Source: JBKDZL01 sp047971145 (GTDB lineage: Bacteria; Bacillota_I; Bacilli_A; Erysipelotrichales; Erysipelotrichaceae). From it: DNA of 64,000 nt. The notes under the pieces were generated by a model. It saw only the letters and a list, made by a program, of their open reading frames with translations. It ran no database searches and had not been told where the DNA came from. Position numbers and translations under genes: made by a program. Shown one piece after another: positions 25,679 to 35,711 of the stretch; positions within the stretch are counted from its first letter, which is position 1, and each line of letters starts with the position of its first letter. Location of the stretch: contig JBKDZL010000028.1 of assembly GCA_047971145.1 (NCBI GenBank), positions 1-64,000 of the forward strand. The letters run 5' to 3'.

Positions 25679-27842
25679 TAGTCAAGAGCTTTTTAAGAGT
25701 AGTTTTTCTTTGATATTTTTCTTCTAATTTAATAGCACTAAAAAACAAAGATTTATCACCTAATAAAACTAGTGCTTTAGCTGCCCTAGTAATGGCAGTA
25801 TAAATAAGTTTACGATCTAACATAAAATAATCGTTTTTGGTAATTGCCAGAATGATTATAGGATATTCACTACCCTGTGATTTGTGAACAGAAATACAAT
25901 AAGCTAAAGTAAGATTATTTAAATTTTCATAAGAAAATTCAACAATATTACCATCAAAATCAACAATAACAGTTGATAAATATTTTTTAACTTCATTATT
26001 AATTTCAATAATAAATCCAATATCACCGTTAAATACATTGTCATCTACCATATTTTTTAATAAGAGCACTTTATCAGCTTCTCTAAAAATCCTAGAGCCA
26101 TGCCTTAATTCTTTTTTCTGATCATTTGAAGGATTAAACTGCTGTTGAAGAGTATGATTTAAATTATCAATACCTGAAATTCCAGAATATTTACAAGCTA
26201 AAACCTGAACATCAAAAACACTATAACCTTTATCCATGGCATTATCTAATAATGATATTACTAAGTTCTTTACTTGGTATTGATCACAATCAAAAAATTT
26301 AACATCATTAGAAAATACAATGTTATTTTGGTCATATTGAATATCATGTGCCAATTGAATAATGGCAGAACCCTCACTTTGGCGATAAATTTTTTCTAAC
26401 TCAATTGTAGTGAATTTTTTTGAATCAATAACATCTTTTAACACTTTCCCAGGCCCTACCGATGGTAATTGATTGACATCACCAATAAAAATAAAGCGAT
26501 TAACTTTTTCACTAGCCAAAAATAAATTATACAATAACCAATTATCAACCATAGAACACTCATCAATAATAATAGTTTCATAGCCTAAAGGATCATTAAT
26601 ATTTTTACCAAACGTATTAGTTTCTAAATTCCACCTGAGTAAAGAGTGAATCGTACTGGTTTCTTGAGCTGTTAGCTCATTTAAGCGCTTAGCGGCTCTA
26701 CCTGTGGGCGCACATAAAACTAAGTGATGATTAGTATTAAGTTTCTTTAAAAGACTGGCAATCGCCTTAACAACTGTGGTCTTTCCTGTGCCAGGTCCAC
26801 CTGTTAAAATTAATATATTACTAGCTACTGCAGTGTAAATAGCTGTTTTTTGTTGAGTATTGTAGCTAATATCATATTCTTCCTCAACTAAAGATAGCAA
26901 GCTATCAAAAAGCTTTTTATCAATTTCTGCAGTAGGTCTACTTAGTAATGTTTTTAAAAAACCAGCAGTATATTGCTCAGCATGAAACTGAGTATGGTGG
27001 TAAAGAGACTCATCAATCTGAAATACCAATTTTTCAGCTACTAACTCCTGTAGAAATAAGTGTATTTCTTTTAAACCAATAAACTTAAGCAATTTTTTTT
27101 CTAAATCACTCACAGAAACATAAGTATCACCACTATTAATCGAAAGCTTTAACAGTGTTGCTAATGTTAGAGCTTTTAGTCTAAGAGGATCATCTTGTTT
27201 AAAACCTAAAGTCATGGCAATTTTATCGGCAGTAATAAAACCGATGCCATCAACATCCTCAATTAATTGATAAGGATTAGTTTTCAAAATATTCAAAGCA
27301 CGATCACCATAAATACTCTGAATTTTCATCGCATTTCTCACACCTAAACCAAAGGATTGAAGATGAAATAAAAAATCTTCATTATCACTAGTTAAGCCAT
27401 TAATAATGGCTTCTTTTTTCTTTTTAGTTATTTTGGGTAATCCATCTAAAACACTAGGATCAGCTTTAATATTTTCAATTAAATCATTACCTAATGTATC
27501 AATCATAACTTGGGCAAATTTAGCACCAATACCCGGAAATAAAGGACCACTTAGTAATGTTAATAAACTATCATTATCAGTTAATTGCACCTTTAAAAAA
27601 GAGCTAACATTAAATTGCAAACCAAATTTTGTATGATTAACATAATTACCACTAAATTTATAAACTTGATCATAATCTAACTTAGGTATATAGCCTGTAA
27701 TGGTAATTCTTTTTTCATCTAAATCAACACTTTCTAAAATAGCAACGCTATAACCACTCTCACTGTTATGAAAAATATAATTATTTACTCTGCCAACTAT
27801 TTCAGAAATATCCTCGTTTACTGACTTATTATCATCAGACAT
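25668..27842 (-). CDS. recD2: RecD2-type SF1B DNA helicase
   Basis: The 724-residue protein has an N-terminal OB-like domain, a tandem helix-hairpin-helix region (about 85-200, with FPGIGAKFA and VDGIGFITADK) and two RecA-like domains. These have Walker A LTGGPGTGKTT (about 345-355), Walker B IIIDECSMVD, GDVNQLPSVGPG and the C-terminal VHKSQGSEYP. RecD2 is a 5'-3' helicase in DNA repair, independent of RecBC. Its start overlaps the CPBP protease gene by 25 bases. Confidence 0.95.
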   Translation of the reverse strand: MSDDNKSVNEDISEIVGRVNNYIFHNSESGYSVAILESVDLDEKRITITGYIPKLDYDQVYKFSGNYVNHTKFGLQFNVSSFLKVQLTDNDSLLTLLSGPLFPGIGAKFAQVMIDTLGNDLIENIKADPSVLDGLPKITKKKKEAIINGLTSDNEDFLFHLQSFGLGVRNAMKIQSIYGDRALNILKTNPYQLIEDVDGIGFITADKIAMTLGFKQDDPLRLKALTLATLLKLSINSGDTYVSVSDLEKKLLKFIGLKEIHLFLQELVAEKLVFQIDESLYHHTQFHAEQYTAGFLKTLLSRPTAEIDKKLFDSLLSLVEEEYDISYNTQQKTAIYTAVASNILILTGGPGTGKTTVVKAIASLLKKLNTNHHLVLCAPTGRAAKRLNELTAQETSTIHSLLRWNLETNTFGKNINDPLGYETIIIDECSMVDNWLLYNLFLASEKVNRFIFIGDVNQLPSVGPGKVLKDVIDSKKFTTIELEKIYRQSEGSAIIQLAHDIQYDQNNIVFSNDVKFFDCDQYQVKNLVISLLDNAMDKGYSVFDVQVLACKYSGISGIDNLNHTLQQQFNPSNDQKKELRHGSRIFREADKVLLLKNMVDDNVFNGDIGFIIEINNEVKKYLSTVIVDFDGNIVEFSYENLNNLTLAYCISVHKSQGSEYPIIILAITKNDYFMLDRKLIYTAITRAAKALVLLGDKSLFFSAIKLEEKYQRKTTLKKLLTIDN

Positions 27843-28483
27843 ACTTGAATCCCATTATAAAGTGCATGTATAGCAATTGGATAGAAAATATTTCGATCAT
27901 GCTTTAAGTAAATATGAGCAAGAATAACTCCAATTCCACTGTAAATAAATAAATAGATTAACTCTATGAAATTACCCATAACTACGGAAGCAATAATGTG
28001 CATTAATCCAAATAAAAGACCCGATAAAATATAATAAATATATTTTTTTGCATTAGTACCGACCAACCAATCAACAGCTAATCTAAAAACAATTTCCTCA
28101 ATAAATGGTGCCAAAAGTACTGTTGTGAATATTAGCAATAATTCATTGCCAGCAAATATTAATTCCAATTGCACTTGATTCATAGAACCAATATTATCAC
28201 CAATAATTAAAGCAATAATAAGACTAACTATAACTACATATACCAGCATAAGAGCAGTATAAATTACCGTTTTAATCAATAAATCACTATGTTTAATTCT
28301 TTTAAAATCATCCTTAATTTTATTGCGACAAACAATCCAAACTACAAGTAAAGTCACCATACTAACACTAACTTGTAAGGCTAATTCATTTTGCAACATG
28401 ATAAACAAAATAGTAGGTAAAATTAATTGAGCAAAACCAAAATATAGACCTAAAATTATTACACCTTTTTCTCTATTATCCAT
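27818..28483 (-). CDS. CPBP family intramembrane metalloprotease
   Basis: The 221-residue protein has six to eight membrane helices and the Abi/CPBP motifs: EEIVFR at about residue 129-134 (glutamate pair and arginine) and FGLMHIIA with the second metal histidine near 157. The third motif NG is weak. Family members cleave membrane-bound peptides or CaaX proteins; some protect against bacteriocins. The ATG overlaps the mnmA stop (TAATG). Confidence 0.87.
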   Translation of the reverse strand: MDNREKGVIILGLYFGFAQLILPTILFIMLQNELALQVSVSMVTLLVVWIVCRNKIKDDFKRIKHSDLLIKTVIYTALMLVYVVIVSLIIALIIGDNIGSMNQVQLELIFAGNELLLIFTTVLLAPFIEEIVFRLAVDWLVGTNAKKYIYYILSGLLFGLMHIIASVVMGNFIELIYLFIYSGIGVILAHIYLKHDRNIFYPIAIHALYNGIQVCLMIISQ

Positions 28484-29619
28484 TATTTTTCTCCTCTTTT
28501 TTTACTAATTAAATCAGCTATTTCAATGCCATCTTTAAAAACTGCTTTTATAACTCCACCGCCTAAACAGTAATCGCCATTATAAAAGACTGCTTGTTGG
28601 CCAAGTGTTACTGCCTTAGCACCAAGATAACTAACTAAATATAAATCATCATTAAGCTTTTTCAAGCTAACAGCGACATCTTTTTGACGATAACGAAATT
28701 TAGCGCTAGTAACACTAAGCTCACTATCATTAAACCAATTTACATCTTCTACTAAACAACTATTTGAGTCCAACCAATAATCACTGTCTTGATTACTCAC
28801 AAATAAAATATTAGCACCAACATCTTTACCAACAACAAAATACGGACCACCCAAACCACCAATATTCAAGCCTTTTCTTTGACCAATGGTATAATAACTG
28901 ATACCAATATGCTCAGCAACTACAGTATTAGTATCAATATTTATTATTTTGCCTTTTTGAGCTGGTAAGTAATTATTAAGAAATTGTCTAAAATTTCTCT
29001 CACCAATAAAACAAATTCCAGTTGAATCTTTTTTTTCAGCAATACTGAAATTCAAATCTAAGGCTATTTTTCTCACTTCAGGTTTAGTTAACTCACCTAA
29101 AGGAAACAGAACTTTACTTAAAGCTTTTTGACTAATTTGAGCTAAAAAGTAGCTTTGATCTTTATTGTTATCTAGTCCTCTAATTAAAAAAGAATTAGCA
29201 CTATTATGTTCAACACGACAATAATGTCCTGTGGCAATCATATCAAAGCCATTACTTAAAGCGTATTCTAAAAAATGATCAAATTTGATATATTTGTTAC
29301 ACAAAATATCCGGATTTGGTGTATAACCTTTTTCGTATTCATTGATGAAATTTTGGAAGACTTCTTGCCAATACTCTTCGATATAGTCTACTCTAATTAT
29401 TGGCAACTCCAATAATGATGCGACTTTTTTGGCATCATTATAATCAGTTTCTTGTGGACAGATATTATTATTAAGATCAGGATTTCCATTAATATCTTGA
29501 TTAGCCAAAGAATCCCAATTACGCATAAAACAACAGGTTACATCATAGCCCTGCTGTTTCAGTAAATATGCAGCAACTGCTGAATCGACACCACCTGAGA
29601 GGCCCAAGAGAATTTTCAT
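28483..29619 (-). CDS. mnmA: tRNA-uridine 2-sulfurtransferase MnmA
   Basis: MnmA makes 2-thiouridine at the wobble base of Lys, Glu and Gln tRNAs. The 378-residue protein has the PP-loop GLSGGVDSAVAAYLL (about 5-19), the first catalytic cysteine in NPDILCNKYIKF and the second in STGICFIGERNF, and GQRKGLNIGG. Sulfur normally comes from a cysteine desulfurase; the only one here is sufS. Confidence 0.96.
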   Translation of the reverse strand: MKILLGLSGGVDSAVAAYLLKQQGYDVTCCFMRNWDSLANQDINGNPDLNNNICPQETDYNDAKKVASLLELPIIRVDYIEEYWQEVFQNFINEYEKGYTPNPDILCNKYIKFDHFLEYALSNGFDMIATGHYCRVEHNSANSFLIRGLDNNKDQSYFLAQISQKALSKVLFPLGELTKPEVRKIALDLNFSIAEKKDSTGICFIGERNFRQFLNNYLPAQKGKIINIDTNTVVAEHIGISYYTIGQRKGLNIGGLGGPYFVVGKDVGANILFVSNQDSDYWLDSNSCLVEDVNWFNDSELSVTSAKFRYRQKDVAVSLKKLNDDLYLVSYLGAKAVTLGQQAVFYNGDYCLGGGVIKAVFKDGIEIADLISKKRGEK

Positions 29620-29622
29620 TTT

Positions 29623-29997
29623 TTATAGTTTTACTCCCTGCTCACTACCTCTAGGTAAAAATGATTCAATTTCTTCCTCATCATAACCTACTAATAAATT
29701 ATTTATATCAATAATTATTGGTCTTTTTAATATTGAAGGATTATGCTGAATAAAATCAATTAATTCATTAACAGTCATTTTTTCAATATCAACTTTACCA
29801 CTACTAATTATTTTAGAACGCTTTGAAATAATATCATCAGTACCATTTTCACTGCGTGATAATAAGTAACTTATTTCTTTAGGGTCTAATAAAACATTAA
29901 AAATATTTTTTTCTAAATAAGGAATTTCATTAATTTTTAAAAAATGTTTGGCTTTGCGACAAGAGACACATCCAGCCGAAGTATATAATATAACCAA
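29623..29997 (-). CDS. spx: Spx/ArsC family regulator
   Basis: The 124-residue thioredoxin-like protein has the redox switch CVSC near residue 9-12, the segment KRPIIIDINNLLVGYDEEEI and the conserved C-terminal LPRG. Spx binds the RNA polymerase alpha C-terminal domain and drives thiol-stress genes. It starts with TTG (29995-29997), 7 bases after AAAGGTGG; no in-frame ATG exists before the CXXC motif. It is upstream of mnmA with a 3-base gap. Confidence 0.88.
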   Translation of the reverse strand: MVILYTSAGCVSCRKAKHFLKINEIPYLEKNIFNVLLDPKEISYLLSRSENGTDDIISKRSKIISSGKVDIEKMTVNELIDFIQHNPSILKRPIIIDINNLLVGYDEEEIESFLPRGSEQGVKL

Positions 29998-30422
29998 TTA
30001 AATCACCACCTTTATATAATAGATGTTATTACGAGGATATTATAACATAATAATATTGAATTCATTAAAAATCTTTATTGCTCACTTTGAATTTTTAAAA
30101 AACTTCAGCAACAATGATAATAAAGAGTATTATTAAACTATCTAATAAGTAAACTTATTTAAATTAGATATTATTGTTATAACCATAGCACCTATTTACT
30201 ATAATTTTTATTTTAGCATAGTCTTAAAATATTTGCTTAACAAGTTAATAACTTAGGCTTCTTATAATATTTAATACTTTTAATCTTTTACTTCACTTAA
30301 ATATAATCATAATTCACTTTATAAATATCAAAAATGTAAAATTATTCAATGAAATGAAAATTGTTACAAAACAATATAATTCTATGTTATAATATAAAAT
30401 ATTTATATTTAGGGGGATATTT
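29998..30422 (+). other. 425-base intergenic region, divergent promoters and a hairpin
   Basis: No coding sequence is seen. For spx there is TG-T-TATAAT on the minus strand with TATAAT at 30039-30044. For the permease there is TG-T-TATAAT near 30386-30394, after a near-palindrome ATTGTT-ACAA-AACAAT (30360-30375) and before AGGGGG (30411-30416). At 30140-30169 a hairpin forms from ATCTAATAAGT and ACTTATT-taa-ATTAGAT. About 200 bases in between remain unexplained. Confidence 0.55.
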
Positions 30423-31823
30423 ATGAGTAATAAAAGTGAGACAGCAAAAAAGAAATTTGGCCTGCTGACTACCGTCGCTATGATTGCAGGTATCGTCATT
30501 GGCTCTGGCATCTTTTTTCAGACACCAAAAGTCATCTCTGCTGTAAATGGTAATATTTGGTTGGGAATTTCTGGCTATTTAATTGTTGCAAGTAGTATTA
30601 TTTTTGGTGGTATTAGTGTTTCACAATTTTCTCGTATGGATGATAAAGCTGGTGGATTGATTAGATATTGCGAAATTGCTTGGGGCAAAACACTAGGTTT
30701 TTTGGCTGGCTGGACTCAATGTGTATTATATTATCCAGCAATTATTGCTGTGGTAGGTTGGGTTGCTGCAAATTATCTTTTTGCCCTATTTGGTAAAGCT
30801 AATATGCTTACAAGTGCTCAAGCTTATATAAATGGTGGGCTCTCTTCTACCGTAAGTCTTTGGACTTGTGCTATTGCTATAATACTTTGTATCTACACTT
30901 TTAACATTGTTAAAACAAAATATGCTGGTAAGTTTCAATCAATTTCTTTAGTTGCAAAACTCTGCGCTTTAATATTTTTAACTATTGTTGGTTTGATTTT
31001 TGGTGAGCCTTTAGAATTGTTTAGCACTGCTGATCAATTTCCTGCCAATAGTTCAGCTATGATTGCTGTTTTAGCAACTATTGCTTTTGCTTATGATGGT
31101 TGGCTAATTGCTCCAACTATTGCCCATGAAATTAAAGATGCTAAAAAGAATTTAACTAAAGCTTTAATTTTTGCACCGCTATTAATTACAATAATTTATG
31201 TCTTGTTTTTTATTAGTTTAACTTCATTTGTTGGGCCACAAGCCATTTTAGATGGTGCTGATCCTACTGCAGTATTGGCAACAAGCATTTTTGGTGATAT
31301 TGGCATGAAAGTGATTTTCTCTTTTGTGATTATTTCTATTTTTGGCAGTATTAATGGTTTGATTTTAGTCTATATTAGAACACCCTATTCTTTAGCTATT
31401 CGTAATGAAATACCCTTTAGCAAACAATTAGCAAAAATAAATAAGAAATATGATATTCCTGTCAATTCAGCTTTTGTTAGTTTATTAGTAGTATTAATTT
31501 GGATGTTTTTACACTTTTCAGCTGTTGATGGTTCTATTTTCCTTGGGTGGAATTTTGCAGAGGGTTTAGCAATTGATATTCTTCCAATTGTAATAATGTA
31601 CTTTTTCTATTCAATTTTATATTTAGGTGTAATGCTAAATATATCTAAAAATTTTACTAAAAGTAAACTATTGTATCGCTGGATTGCACCAATATTGGCA
31701 TTGATAGGCTCTTTAATTATAATCTTTGGGGCTGTGAGTGATCCAAAATTCATTTTATATATCAGTATATCGGCTATAGTATTACTAATGGGTTTATTGC
31801 TTAAACCTAGAAAAAATGTATAA
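30423..31823 (+). CDS. APC family amino-acid permease (SteT-like)
   Basis: The 466-residue protein has about twelve membrane helices. The first carries MIAGIVIGSGIFFQTP, the APC substrate-binding unwound region. It most resembles the LAT/SteT subgroup (serine/threonine exchangers), but substrate cannot be read from sequence. A GGGGG-type ribosome site and an extended -10 promoter precede it. It could supply the serine dehydratase at 15074-16270; that is inference. Confidence 0.88.
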   Translation: MSNKSETAKKKFGLLTTVAMIAGIVIGSGIFFQTPKVISAVNGNIWLGISGYLIVASSIIFGGISVSQFSRMDDKAGGLIRYCEIAWGKTLGFLAGWTQCVLYYPAIIAVVGWVAANYLFALFGKANMLTSAQAYINGGLSSTVSLWTCAIAIILCIYTFNIVKTKYAGKFQSISLVAKLCALIFLTIVGLIFGEPLELFSTADQFPANSSAMIAVLATIAFAYDGWLIAPTIAHEIKDAKKNLTKALIFAPLLITIIYVLFFISLTSFVGPQAILDGADPTAVLATSIFGDIGMKVIFSFVIISIFGSINGLILVYIRTPYSLAIRNEIPFSKQLAKINKKYDIPVNSAFVSLLVVLIWMFLHFSAVDGSIFLGWNFAEGLAIDILPIVIMYFFYSILYLGVMLNISKNFTKSKLLYRWIAPILALIGSLIIIFGAVSDPKFILYISISAIVLLMGLLLKPRKNV

Positions 31824-31860
31824 TTATATTTAGTAATTTATAAAAATTAAGAGGTGAAAT

Positions 31861-32850
31861 ATGAAAAGAATGGTGAGTGGCATTAAACCCAGTGGGCAGT
31901 TAACCTTAGGAAATTATATTGGAGAAATAAAACAATTTGTTGACTACCAAGATGAATATGAAATGTTTGTCTTCATTGCCAATTTACATTGTATTACTAA
32001 TTATATCGATAAACAAGAATTAAAGAAAAATCTCTATGATTGTGCTGCGCTTTATTTAGCTTGTGGCTTAGATACTAAAAAAACCACTCTATTTTTACAA
32101 TCTGATGTAAAAGAACATGCTCAATTAGGGTTTATATTAAGTTGTAACACTTATTTAGGCGAATTAAATAGAATGACACAATATAAAGATAAACTAGCGA
32201 AAAATGATAATCAAACTTCTTTAAGCGCTGGTTTTTACACTTACCCTACTTTGATGGCGGCTGATATTATGATTTATGATGCTGATTATGTACCAGTGGG
32301 AATTGATCAAAAGCAACATGTTGAATTAGCTCGAGATATTGCTCTAAGGTTTAATAATAAGTATGGTGAAACCTTTAGAGTTCCTACTCCTGTAAGCCCC
32401 AAAATTGGAGCCAAGATTATGTCTTTAAGTGATCCAACTAAAAAAATGAGTAAATCTGAGGAATCAAATAAAGGTTGTATTTATTTATTAGATGATATTA
32501 AGATAATCAGAAAAAAAATTATGTCAGCTAAAACTGATGATTTGGCAAAAGTGAGCTATGATGTTGAAAACCAACCGGGGATCTCAAATCTTTTAGTAAT
32601 TATGTCCGCTTTAAGTAATACCTCTATTCCAGAAATTGTTAGTGAATTTGCAAATAGTGGTTATGGTGAATTTAAAAAGGCTGTAGCTGATGTAGTATGT
32701 AATAGTATTCAAGATATTCAAAATAAATATCACGAAATTAATGAAGCTCAAATTGTTAATAGCGTATTGAAAGAAGGTAAAGAAAAAGCTAGCTTTTATA
32801 CTAATAAGAAATTAGCCAAGGTTCAAAAAAGAATTGGTCTGGATTGGTAA
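31861..32850 (+). CDS. trpS: Tryptophanyl-tRNA synthetase
   Basis: The 329-residue class I enzyme has the HIGH-equivalent in KPSGQLTLGNYIG (about 7-19), VPVGIDQKQHVELARDIA and the KMSKS loop (KKMSKSEES). A ribosome site AGAGGTG lies before the ATG. No T-box was seen in the 37-base gap from the permease. Confidence 0.97.
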   Translation: MKRMVSGIKPSGQLTLGNYIGEIKQFVDYQDEYEMFVFIANLHCITNYIDKQELKKNLYDCAALYLACGLDTKKTTLFLQSDVKEHAQLGFILSCNTYLGELNRMTQYKDKLAKNDNQTSLSAGFYTYPTLMAADIMIYDADYVPVGIDQKQHVELARDIALRFNNKYGETFRVPTPVSPKIGAKIMSLSDPTKKMSKSEESNKGCIYLLDDIKIIRKKIMSAKTDDLAKVSYDVENQPGISNLLVIMSALSNTSIPEIVSEFANSGYGEFKKAVADVVCNSIQDIQNKYHEINEAQIVNSVLKEGKEKASFYTNKKLAKVQKRIGLDW

Positions 32851-32894
32851 GCATGTTATACTTAAATTAAATTTGTAGAAAAGGAGAAATCTAA

Positions 32895-33620
32895 ATGATA
32901 AAATTAAATAATATAACAAAAGTGTTTAATGGAAGTTTTAAGGCAGTTGATGAGTTGAGTGTTGAGTTTAGTGATGGTGAAATTATTGGATTGATCGGTC
33001 CAAATGGTGCTGGAAAATCTACAACAATGAAAATGATCACTGGAATCATTAACCCCACAGAAGGAAATATTAATATCAATGGTTTTGATATTACTAAACA
33101 ACCAATTGAAGCAAAAAAACAATTCTCTTTTGTTTCTGATTCACCTGATGCTTTTTTACGTCTTAAGGGAATCGAGTATTTAAATTTTATCGCAAATATT
33201 TATCAGGTTGATAAACAAATAAGAAATGAAAAAATAAATAAATTAAGCAAAGATTTTGCGATGGATGAAGTGCTTAATGATCAGATAAAATCTTACTCAC
33301 ATGGTATGAGACAAAAAATAATGATTATTGGCGCACTATTGCACGAGCCTAATGTTTGGATCTTAGATGAACCATTAACTGGTTTAGATCCCCAATCAGC
33401 TTTTCTATTAAAAGAAAAAATGCGTGAACATGCCGCTTTAGGTAACACTATAATTTTTTCAACTCATGTATTAGAAGTAGCTGAGAAATTATGTTCAAAA
33501 GTATGTATTATTAATAAAGGTAAACAAATGTTTTTTGGCACACTAGATGAATTAAAGTCTAAATATGCTGATAATCTTACTTTAGAAGAACTATTCTTTA
33601 AGGTGACAGCTGATGAATAA
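32895..33620 (+). CDS. ABC transporter ATP-binding protein (ABC-2 type exporter)
   Basis: The 241-residue ATPase has Walker A GPNGAGKSTTMK (about 36-47), the signature YSHGMRQ in place of LSGGQ, Walker B WILDEPLTGLDP and the H-loop STHV. The YSHGM form is typical of ABC-2 exporters such as EcsA and bacteriocin- or drug-type systems. The stop overlaps the ATG of the interrupted permease. The cargo is unknown. Confidence 0.93.
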   Translation: MIKLNNITKVFNGSFKAVDELSVEFSDGEIIGLIGPNGAGKSTTMKMITGIINPTEGNININGFDITKQPIEAKKQFSFVSDSPDAFLRLKGIEYLNFIANIYQVDKQIRNEKINKLSKDFAMDEVLNDQIKSYSHGMRQKIMIIGALLHEPNVWILDEPLTGLDPQSAFLLKEKMREHAALGNTIIFSTHVLEVAEKLCSKVCIINKGKQMFFGTLDELKSKYADNLTLEELFFKVTADE

Positions 33621-35304
33621 TATAATTTTATTAACCAAGATCTTTTTAGGTAATAGTAGTTTTATTACCACTAACTCTAAAAAAAAGAGATTTAATATAT
33701 AAACTTGGCTTAAATATTTATTAATATTAGGTTTAGTTTTATTTTTTATGATGGGCATTGCAAAATTTACTGAATCCCTTACTCGTGGATTATTGATGTT
33801 TAATCAAGAACAGTTATTAATTGCTTTGGCACTATTTTTAGTAACTATTTTGATCTTTGTTTTCTCTTTACTATCTATTCCAGGAATCTTATTTTTCAGT
33901 AATGATATTGAAAGAGTTTTACCACTGCCAGTTAAACCATTTGAAATAATTATTGCCAAGATAATTGCTGCAACTTCAACACAATATTTAATTTCTTTAT
34001 TCTTTTTAATATCAATAATTATTGGTTATATTCTTTGTGTTCCAGTTGATATTTTCTTTATTTTTAAAATGATAGTTGCGCTAGTGTTATTTCCAATTGT
34101 TCCAGCTTTACTAGCAAGTATATTTGTTATTTTATTAGTTAAATTTTCAGGTTTTCTTAAAAATCAGGACCAATATAATATCTTTATCATGATTTGTAGT
34201 TTTATTTTCTTAGCATTTTATTATATATTTATATTTAATAATGGTTTTGAAGAAACTCAAATGATTGATTTGATAATCAAAGGTGGCAATTCTCTTGTGA
34301 CACTTCTTGGAACGTTCTTACCGCATATTGCTTTCCTTATTGAGTTTATTTTTCAAAATAATATCCTATCTTTCTTGATATTTTTAATCATAAATTTAAT
34401 TGTATTTGCACTTGCAATTTTAATCGCTCAAAAATACTATCTAGCTGGAGCGCTTAAAGTAAATAATATTGCTAGTAATAAAACCAAGTTTAGTAGTAAA
34501 TAACTTGAAAAAAATTCTAATATTAAGTCTACTTATTTCAATACTGCTAGTCGTGATATTAAAGAACTACTACGCTCACCTATTTTCTTTATGAATTGTT
34601 TTATGACACCACTTTTAATACCCATAAGTATGATCGTCGGTGCTGCATTTGGTGTTTCTCAAGTAGGTGGAAGTATTGCTGAAGTAGCTGAAGTGTTTAG
34701 TGAAATTACCACTTTCCTAAAAGCTGAGGAGTTTATGATTTTTTCAATAGTTTTGATTGGCGCTGCTATGATGGCGTTAGTGTTCTTTCTCTCAAGTAGT
34801 TGCACCGCAATATCAAGAGAAGGAAGTCAATTCAATATTCTTAAATCTTACCCTATTGCGATGGAAAAACAATTATTGGGTAAAACTTTTGTAAATTTAT
34901 TTATCTTTAGTATATTTACGCTGATTGCGGCGACTATAGCAGCAATATTATTTAATTTCCTTTATCAAAATGTAGTAATGGCCATTGTTTTATTTATCTT
35001 AATCATTGTAATATCTGAAATTGTTGTATTCAGCTCTACACTTACCACTATCGCAATTGATGGAATAAAACCTAAATTAATTTGGACAACTGAGCAAGAA
35101 GCTGTAAAACAAAATTATTTTGTATTAATTACTCTTGTAATTGGCATTGCTCTTTTAGTAATAATTGGTTTTAGCTTTGCCTTTTTACCATTTATTTCAC
35201 TTATTAATGGTTGTATTATTATAATTGGCTATTTAGCCTTCTTACCTTTTTCTTGGTTTTTCTATAAAAAATCAATTACTGCTTTATGCCAAAAAGATAT
35301 TTAA
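33613..35304 (+). pseudogene. ABC exporter permease interrupted by two in-frame TAA codons
   Basis: One reading frame of 564 codons runs from the ATG at 33613, which overlaps the ATPase stop, to the TAA at 35302. It is broken only by TAA at codon 30 (33700-33702) and codon 297 (34501-34503). No frameshift is needed: the pieces MNNIILLTKIFLGNSS..., TWLKYLLILGLVLFF... and LEKNSNIKSTYFNTASRDIK... join into one protein with two halves of about six membrane helices each. It resembles the large ABC_tran_2 permeases. Either the gene is newly dead, or the stops are read through, or they are sequence errors. Without repair, the longest internal ATG pieces are 33748-34503 and 34591-35304. Confidence 0.85.
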
Positions 35305-35345
35305 ACTTACTTAATTTCATTAGCATTAAAATAGTTAGTATAAAA

Positions 35346-35370
35346 TAAAAAGGGGCTAGCCCTTTTTTAT
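35346..35370. terminator. Bidirectional terminator between permease and rnf operon
   Basis: AAAAAGGG-GCTAG-CCCTTTTT has A-run and T-run on both sides, so it can terminate the plus-strand exporter genes and the minus-strand rnf operon. Confidence 0.8.
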
Positions 35371-35401
35371 TTTATAGTCTTAATGAATAAATTCAGCTCA
35401 A

Positions 35402-35710
35402 TTAAATAACTACTTTAAAATCATCACCATTATCATCTTTAATAGTTGCTAAGTACTCAGCTAAAGTTTGTTTTTGAGCTGGTTTTGCAGTTTTACAAGT
35501 TGATAATGATTTCACTTCACCCTTAAGTATGCACTCAGCGAAAGCTTGACATCCAGCATAACCACAACCACCACAGTTAAATCCTGGCAATAATTCAACA
35601 GTTTCTTCCAATCTCTCATCAACCTCTACACCAAAGAATTTATGGGCTAAACCTAAACCCAGACCTAATATGATTCCTAATGATACCATAACAATACTTG
35701 CTTCTAACAT
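35402..35710 (-). CDS. rnfB: RnfB, short form without ferredoxin domains
   Basis: The 102-residue protein has an N-terminal membrane helix (about 6-24) and the RnfB-type [4Fe-4S] domain with Cys46, Cys49, Cys54 and Cys72 in NCGGCGYAGC...STC. It ends after about 30 more residues. RnfB usually continues with two or more ferredoxin-like [4Fe-4S] clusters that accept electrons from ferredoxin. The bases after the stop contain further stops and a terminator, and no remnant of a ferredoxin domain in that frame. It is the last gene of the rnf operon. Confidence 0.88.
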   Translation of the reverse strand: MLEASIVMVSLGIILGLGLGLAHKFFGVEVDERLEETVELLPGFNCGGCGYAGCQAFAECILKGEVKSLSTCKTAKPAQKQTLAEYLATIKDDNGDDFKVVI

Positions 35711-35711
35711 C

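Noticed and set aside
30314..30511. Minus-strand reading frame over the permease start
   Set aside because: It is the mirror of the permease N-terminus plus its promoter and has no ribosome site.
34504..34590. Separate third gene starting at 34591
   Set aside because: The frame is continuous with the sequence before it back to the 34501 stop, and there is no ribosome site at 34591.
35305..35401. Missing ferredoxin domain of RnfB in the flanking bases
   Set aside because: The frame after the rnfB stop gives more stops and a terminator, and no cysteine pattern.
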